A stretch of 42,659 nt of DNA from positions 4,994 through 47,652 of the forward strand of contig HF989485.1 in assembly GCA_000432175.1 (NCBI GenBank), given 5' to 3'. Shown piece by piece: positions 39,470 through 42,659 of this stretch (its first letter is position 1; each line of letters opens with the position of its first letter). The notes below the pieces were generated by a model. It did no database searches. It had not been told where the DNA came from and worked only from the letters and a program-made list of their open reading frames with translations. Origin of the DNA: Eubacterium sp. CAG:786 (lineage in GTDB: Bacteria > Bacillota > Clostridia > Oscillospirales > Ruminococcaceae). The translations under genes and the position numbers were made by a program.

Positions 39470-40831
39470 TCACTGATTTGCCTTGATGTTCTTGATGAGG
39501 TCCTCAACGACGGAACGGAAGCTGCTGTCCTTTACCATCGTTTCCTTTACGTTCTTGATTGCATAAACGACGGTGGAATGATCCCTTCCGCTGAACTCCT
39601 TGCCTATGGTTTCATAGGGCAGCCCGGTGATCTCCTGGATAGCGTAAATTGCGACCTTTCTCGCGGAGGAAACAGGCGCGTTGCGCTTCTGCGAACGTAT
39701 CTCATCTGGATCGACGTTGTAGATCTTCGCAGCCTCGCTGATTATCTTGTCAACAGTCACCGGCACCGGCTGGTGATCGGAAACGATATCCTTGATGACG
39801 TTCTGTGCGCCGACGATGGAGGGCTTTATCTGGGAAACCATATATAAGGCGTTCATCTTGGTGACTACGCCCTCGATCTGACGGATATTGGATTTCAGCT
39901 TTGTCGCGATGAAATCAACAACGTCATCGGGTATCTTGAAGTTGAGTATCTCAGCCTTGCGCTGGATTATCGCGAGCCTTGTCTCGTATTCAGGCGCGCG
40001 CACGTCCGCTGCAAGACCGGAGGAGAACCTTGTTTTCAGTCGGTCGGAGATGGATTTTATTTCCTTTGCGGGTCTATCTGACGTGAGCACTATTGCCTTG
40101 TTGAGCTTATAAAGTTCGTTGAAGATGTGGAAGAACTTTTCCTCGGTCTGTTCCTTGCCGGCGATGAACTGTATATCGTCGATGAGCAGCGCGTCTGCGT
40201 TGCGGTATTTTTCGTCAAAAAGCTCGGTGTTGTTTGCGGTGATCGAATGCAGGAACTCGTTTGTAAAGGTCTCCGCAGAGATATAGATGATGTTGATGCC
40301 GGGGTATTTCTTTTCCATCTCGTTCTGTATAGCGGATAGGAGGTGCGTTTTGCCCAGACCGGAATCACCGTAGATGAACAGCGGGTTGTATTTTTCGTGC
40401 TGCTTCTGCGAAACTGCCTTGGCCGCTGCGAATGCGAGGTTATTCGACGGGCCGACGATGAAGTTGTCGAAGGTATATGTAACCTTGTTGTCGTTTACCA
40501 GGTTGTCTATCTGGCTGGTGACTTCCTCAGTTTTTGCGGGGCTTGCGGGAATTTCCCCGGCAGGCGCGTCGCTCTGCACGATGAACTGAATGTTTATCGG
40601 ATAGCCGATGACGTTTTCGAACTGCTCCTCAAGGCGCGCGCGGTAGAAATCGTTGAGCGTATTCAGCTTGAAATCAATATCGGTCGCGAGCACCACGATG
40701 TTTCCGTTCATCTCGACGGGCTTCAGTGTATCCAGCCATATCTCTCTTGCGGAGGTGGAAGTATTATACTCCTGCATATAATTTTCAACAACGAGATTAT
40801 AGATGTCGGAGAGGGAGGAGATCGATTTCAT
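39470..40831 (-). CDS. dnaA: Chromosomal replication initiator protein DnaA
   Basis: The 453-residue initiator binds DnaA boxes and opens oriC. An N-terminal domain (about 1-85) and short linker precede the AAA+ domain with Walker A YGDSGLGKTHLLSAIQ and Walker B LLIDDIQFIAGK. Domain IV ends GRDHSTVVYAIKNVKE, the box-reading helix-turn-helix signature (HST where Escherichia has HTT). ATG 40831 is preceded by GGTGA. The promoter is about 333 bases upstream, with a MITE-like element in the leader. Confidence 0.97.
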   Translation of the reverse strand: MKSISSLSDIYNLVVENYMQEYNTSTSAREIWLDTLKPVEMNGNIVVLATDIDFKLNTLNDFYRARLEEQFENVIGYPINIQFIVQSDAPAGEIPASPAKTEEVTSQIDNLVNDNKVTYTFDNFIVGPSNNLAFAAAKAVSQKQHEKYNPLFIYGDSGLGKTHLLSAIQNEMEKKYPGINIIYISAETFTNEFLHSITANNTELFDEKYRNADALLIDDIQFIAGKEQTEEKFFHIFNELYKLNKAIVLTSDRPAKEIKSISDRLKTRFSSGLAADVRAPEYETRLAIIQRKAEILNFKIPDDVVDFIATKLKSNIRQIEGVVTKMNALYMVSQIKPSIVGAQNVIKDIVSDHQPVPVTVDKIISEAAKIYNVDPDEIRSQKRNAPVSSARKVAIYAIQEITGLPYETIGKEFSGRDHSTVVYAIKNVKETMVKDSSFRSVVEDLIKNIKANQ

Positions 40832-40870
40832 ATTTAGTCACCATTCCATGTTTCTGTTTTTAAGCGTTCT

Positions 40871-41048
40871 TAGGCAACACCGCACAAAGACCATATATTG
40901 GATTTTGCACGTGTCTTGCTTGCATCTTTTCCGTCATCTTGCACAATTCGTCCTAGCAAGGCGACAGCCTTGCGTCGTCCTCATTGTACAATCTGACGAA
41001 AAATCTGACTGCGCAATACACGCACAATCTTTGTGCGGTATTGCCCTA
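40871..41048. mobile_element. MITE-like element, family A, long copy, in the dnaA leader
   Basis: A 178-base non-coding element. Its left end TTAGGCAACACCGCACAAAGA and its right end, whose complement is TAGGGCAATACCGCACAAAGA, form an imperfect terminal inverted repeat. It contains an AGCAAGGC/GCCTTGC-type inner hairpin. Its left 48 bases recur at 3683-3736. TA at both borders fits an IS630/Tc1-like target duplication, but no transposase is in the window. Confidence 0.65.
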
Positions 41049-41170
41049 CATTTTATTTCTGACAGGGGTATATATAATATAGTGCACATTGCGCATACGT
41101 TCGGCAGAAATAGAAGTCCAGAAATCAATTAGATTTACTAAGTGATTTGCAACATAAAAGTCCATATTTA

Positions 41171-41199
41171 ATAATAACATAAAAGTTGAAATTTTTCAA
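41171..41199 (-). promoter_or_regulatory. Predicted dnaA promoter
   Basis: On the minus strand TTGAAA (41194-41199) and TATTAT (41171-41176) are 17 bases apart. The spacer contains ATTTCAACT, close to the local DnaA-box-like word, which would suit autoregulation. A palindrome TTATC-AAC-GATAA lies 20 bases further upstream. Confidence 0.7.
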
Positions 41200-41239
41200 G
41201 CAAAAAAGCACTTAATTTATCAACGATAATCTGTGAATT

Positions 41240-41500
41240 TTAAACAAACATATATAGCAATGCGAATAAAACAGCTGTTGAAAAAGCGCCGGAGGCTGCA
41301 GCGACCGCAGTGCGCAGTCTTGAAAGCCGCTTCTGCCGCAGGAGGTGATCAGGCGCCGTGCCGGCAATGAGTGCTGCCTGGCGTTCTATTTCGGCGGCGT
41401 CAGGCGGATCGCATCTGCTGCTGAGTATCACGATCACCTTTTCAAAGCAGCTGTTGCGCGGGGTTATCTCGATAATGCTTTTAGTCACGCCTTTTATCAT
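41240..41500 (-). CDS. Small tail-anchored protein upstream of dnaA, unrecognised
   Basis: An 86-residue protein. ATG 41500 (MIKGVTKSIIEI) has AAAGGA upstream; a longer start at 41566 is less supported. A soluble N-terminal part contains FEKVIVILSSRCD, followed by a basic stretch (RQKRLSRLR) and a single C-terminal transmembrane helix (about 66-86, ASGAFSTAVLFALLYMFV), so it should be inserted tail-first with its body in the cytoplasm. Small proteins of this look occur in Clostridia, but I know no function. It reads towards dnaA and its 3' end contains an exact TGTTGAAAA word. Confidence 0.7.
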   Translation of the reverse strand: MIKGVTKSIIEITPRNSCFEKVIVILSSRCDPPDAAEIERQAALIAGTAPDHLLRQKRLSRLRTAVAAASGAFSTAVLFALLYMFV

Positions 41501-42097
41501 TTTATCTGCTTTCCTTTCGGTTGAGATTTCAACACTATGATTGACCTCGTGGATAAATTTATACATTCTTTTATCTCATTTTTAACAGAACAAAGTTGAT
41601 TGGCAAAAAACTCAGGGTATAACGGGGAAAAATTCCGCACAAAAGTTGAAAAGTATGTTGAATTGGTTAAAAAGTCGCATTAAACAGCCGTTTTTGTATT
41701 TCCGATTTCAACCGGCAAAATGAAAGGGCGCGTCTTTTAAGTTTAAAGTCTGTGGATTACTCGAAATTATACTCGCTGTTTAGTCCGGCAAAGCTGATGA
41801 TTTCGTCGGACTGTATAATAATGGCAGATTAATGTTGAAAACCAATTCACATTTGGCATTCAACGGGTTTTTAAAGGCAGTTTTCAACGTTAAAACCAAT
41901 TTTCGCACCTCCGGCAGTTGAAAACTGTGTTGAAACGGTTAAAAGTGGGCTTAAAACCGCGCCCTGTTGAAAAAAGTGAATATGTTGATGTTCAGGTTGA
42001 AAATAAGTTGACAGGCTGTTGGGAAAAATATTATCAACAAATCTGAGTTGAATGTTGAAATCCGCGTGGCATTCTGTTTTTGCTTTATGGTAACCTC

Positions 42098-42136
42098 TAA
42101 AAAACCAGTCCGGAAGAACAACTCCCGGACTGGTTT
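42098..42136 (-). terminator. Second terminator downstream of the ferredoxin gene
   Basis: AACCAGTCCGG and CCGGACTGGTT form an 11-bp stem; on the minus strand the 3' side is TTTTAGAGG. It lies just right of the origin array and would shield it from read-through. Confidence 0.8.
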
Positions 42137-42150
42137 ATATCAAGATTCGC

Positions 42151-42184
42151 AAAAAAAAATCCCCGGAACTTACGTCCCGGGGAT
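42151..42184 (-). terminator. Rho-independent terminator of the ferredoxin gene
   Basis: ATCCCCGG and CCGGGGAT pair, and a run of eight T follows on the minus strand; the stem starts 12 bases after the stop codon. Confidence 0.88.
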
Positions 42185-42196
42185 CTCTGATGTAAA

Positions 42197-42367
42197 TTAC
42201 GCCTCAGAAGGAGCGCCTACAGGACATGTGCCTGCGCATGCGCCGCAGCTGATGCAGGTGTCAGCGTCGATAACGTACTTGCCGTCACCTTCGGAAATTG
42301 CGTTTACAGGGCAGCCCTCAGCGCAAGCGCCACAAGCGATGCAATCGTCAGAAATTACGTATGCCAT
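42197..42367 (-). CDS. 2[4Fe-4S] ferredoxin
   Basis: A 56-residue clostridial-type ferredoxin, an electron carrier for pyruvate:ferredoxin oxidoreductase, hydrogenase and similar enzymes. It has two CxxCxxCxxxCP motifs, CIACGACAEGCP (from residue 9) and CISCGACAGTCP (from residue 38), each binding a 4Fe-4S cluster, and the typical start MAYVISDDC. ATG 42367 has GGAGGT eight bases upstream. It has its own strong promoter and two successive terminators, and no partner gene adjoins. Its presence supports an anaerobic lifestyle. Confidence 0.96.
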   Translation of the reverse strand: MAYVISDDCIACGACAEGCPVNAISEGDGKYVIDADTCISCGACAGTCPVGAPSEA

Positions 42368-42447
42368 ATCAGTTTACCTCCAAAATATAATATCGGGTCG
42401 ATACCCTCCGTTTTGACGTTACGGCTGACGCCGTCTGTCTTTATTCT

Positions 42448-42475
42448 ATTGTAACATATTTTCAGAAAAAGTCAA
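42448..42475 (-). promoter_or_regulatory. Predicted ferredoxin promoter
   Basis: On the minus strand TTGACT (42470-42475) and TACAAT (42448-42453) are 16 bases apart. An ACGGC-GTCA-GCCGT hairpin follows in the leader (about 42420-42433). Confidence 0.75.
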
Positions 42476-42601
42476 GTGCTTTATGAAAATTTTCACATGA
42501 TTTTCTTCTGCAAAGCCAGTCGCAGTGCGGGGTTAGGGGCAATTAACGTTAACCGCAGGAAACTTGCTTGGTTAGTCAAAGCTAATACAATATTCCCAAT
42601 A

Positions 42602-42644
42602 AAAAGCGCCTGCGGACAGAACTGAAGCCGTTCGTCCGCAGGCG
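42602..42644 (-). terminator. Terminator of a gene beyond the right edge
   Basis: CGCCTGCGGAC (42607-42617) and GTCCGCAGGCG (42634-42644) form an 11-bp stem with CTTTTTATT on the minus-strand 3' side. It should end a transcript entering from beyond 42659. Confidence 0.82.
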
Positions 42645-42659
42645 TCTTATCCGGTGTTA

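Larger units (their letters stand above)
41501..42196. other. oriC, upstream part: array of TGTTGAAAA words
   Basis: No gene is seen in these 696 bases apart from terminators at the right end. TGTTGAAAA is exact at 41833 and 41965, and one-mismatch forms occur at 41644, 41881 (inverted), 41916, 41928, 41995, 42031 (TTATCAACA) and 42053. TGTGGATTA at 41750 resembles a canonical DnaA box. With the dnaA-dnaN spacer this makes a bipartite origin. Confidence 0.65.

Noticed and set aside
1..42659. CRISPR array, prophage, transposase, rRNA or tRNA genes
   Set aside because: No regularly spaced repeats with unique spacers, phage genes, transposase motifs, rRNA signatures or TPsiC-arm motifs were found by reading; small RNA genes could still be missed without a covariance search.

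Overview
The window is a replication-origin region of a low-to-moderate-GC Firmicute. It shows Shine-Dalgarno-rich genes, a Noc-type ParB paralogue, RemB after recF, and the order dnaA-dnaN-yaaA-recF-remB known from Bacillus. FabV and the general protein style suggest Clostridia, probably a Ruminococcaceae-like lineage; that placement is inference. Nearly all genes left of dnaA are on the minus strand, as expected for a fork leaving the origin leftwards.

Layout, right to left. A double-cluster ferredoxin gene (42.2-42.4 kb) is followed by a gene-poor tract full of TGTTGAAAA words (41.5-42.1 kb), a small tail-anchored protein gene, dnaA, a second origin spacer with a TAA-repeat unwinding candidate, dnaN, yaaA, recF and remB. 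Three plus-strand genes interrupt this block: a PNPOx-like protein, rpsT and a secreted beta-helix-like protein. Then come gyrB, a YcxB-like membrane protein and gyrA, followed by mnmG-rsmG-noc-parA-parB-serS. Four parS-like sites lie beside noc/parA and mnmG. Replication initiation, supercoiling, tRNA modification and chromosome segregation are thus packed into about 20 kb.

The 14-21 kb segment holds an ABC ATPase with a giant coiled-coil FtsX-type permease, an M14-family deacylase, a DtxR/MntR-type regulator coupled to a metallo-beta-lactamase-fold protein, and an unrecognised protein resembling DUF3877. The 10.3-13.9 kb segment is a uvrC-rsmD-coaD-coiled-coil operon. A lipoprotein polysaccharide deacetylase follows, with a leuS 3' remnant just upstream of it.

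The 1.6-8.8 kb segment holds a fructose PTS operon (fruR-fruK-fruA-ptsH-ptsI) and a divergent azlCD pair. The left edge carries fabV and the 5' end of another gene.

No defence island, prophage, CRISPR array or rRNA/tRNA gene was seen. The least explained material is between genes: heptanucleotide tandem repeats confined to the first 10.4 kb, MITE-like inverted-repeat elements (one in the dnaA leader), a structured element between dnaN and yaaA, and a dense array of non-canonical DnaA-box-like words on both sides of dnaA.
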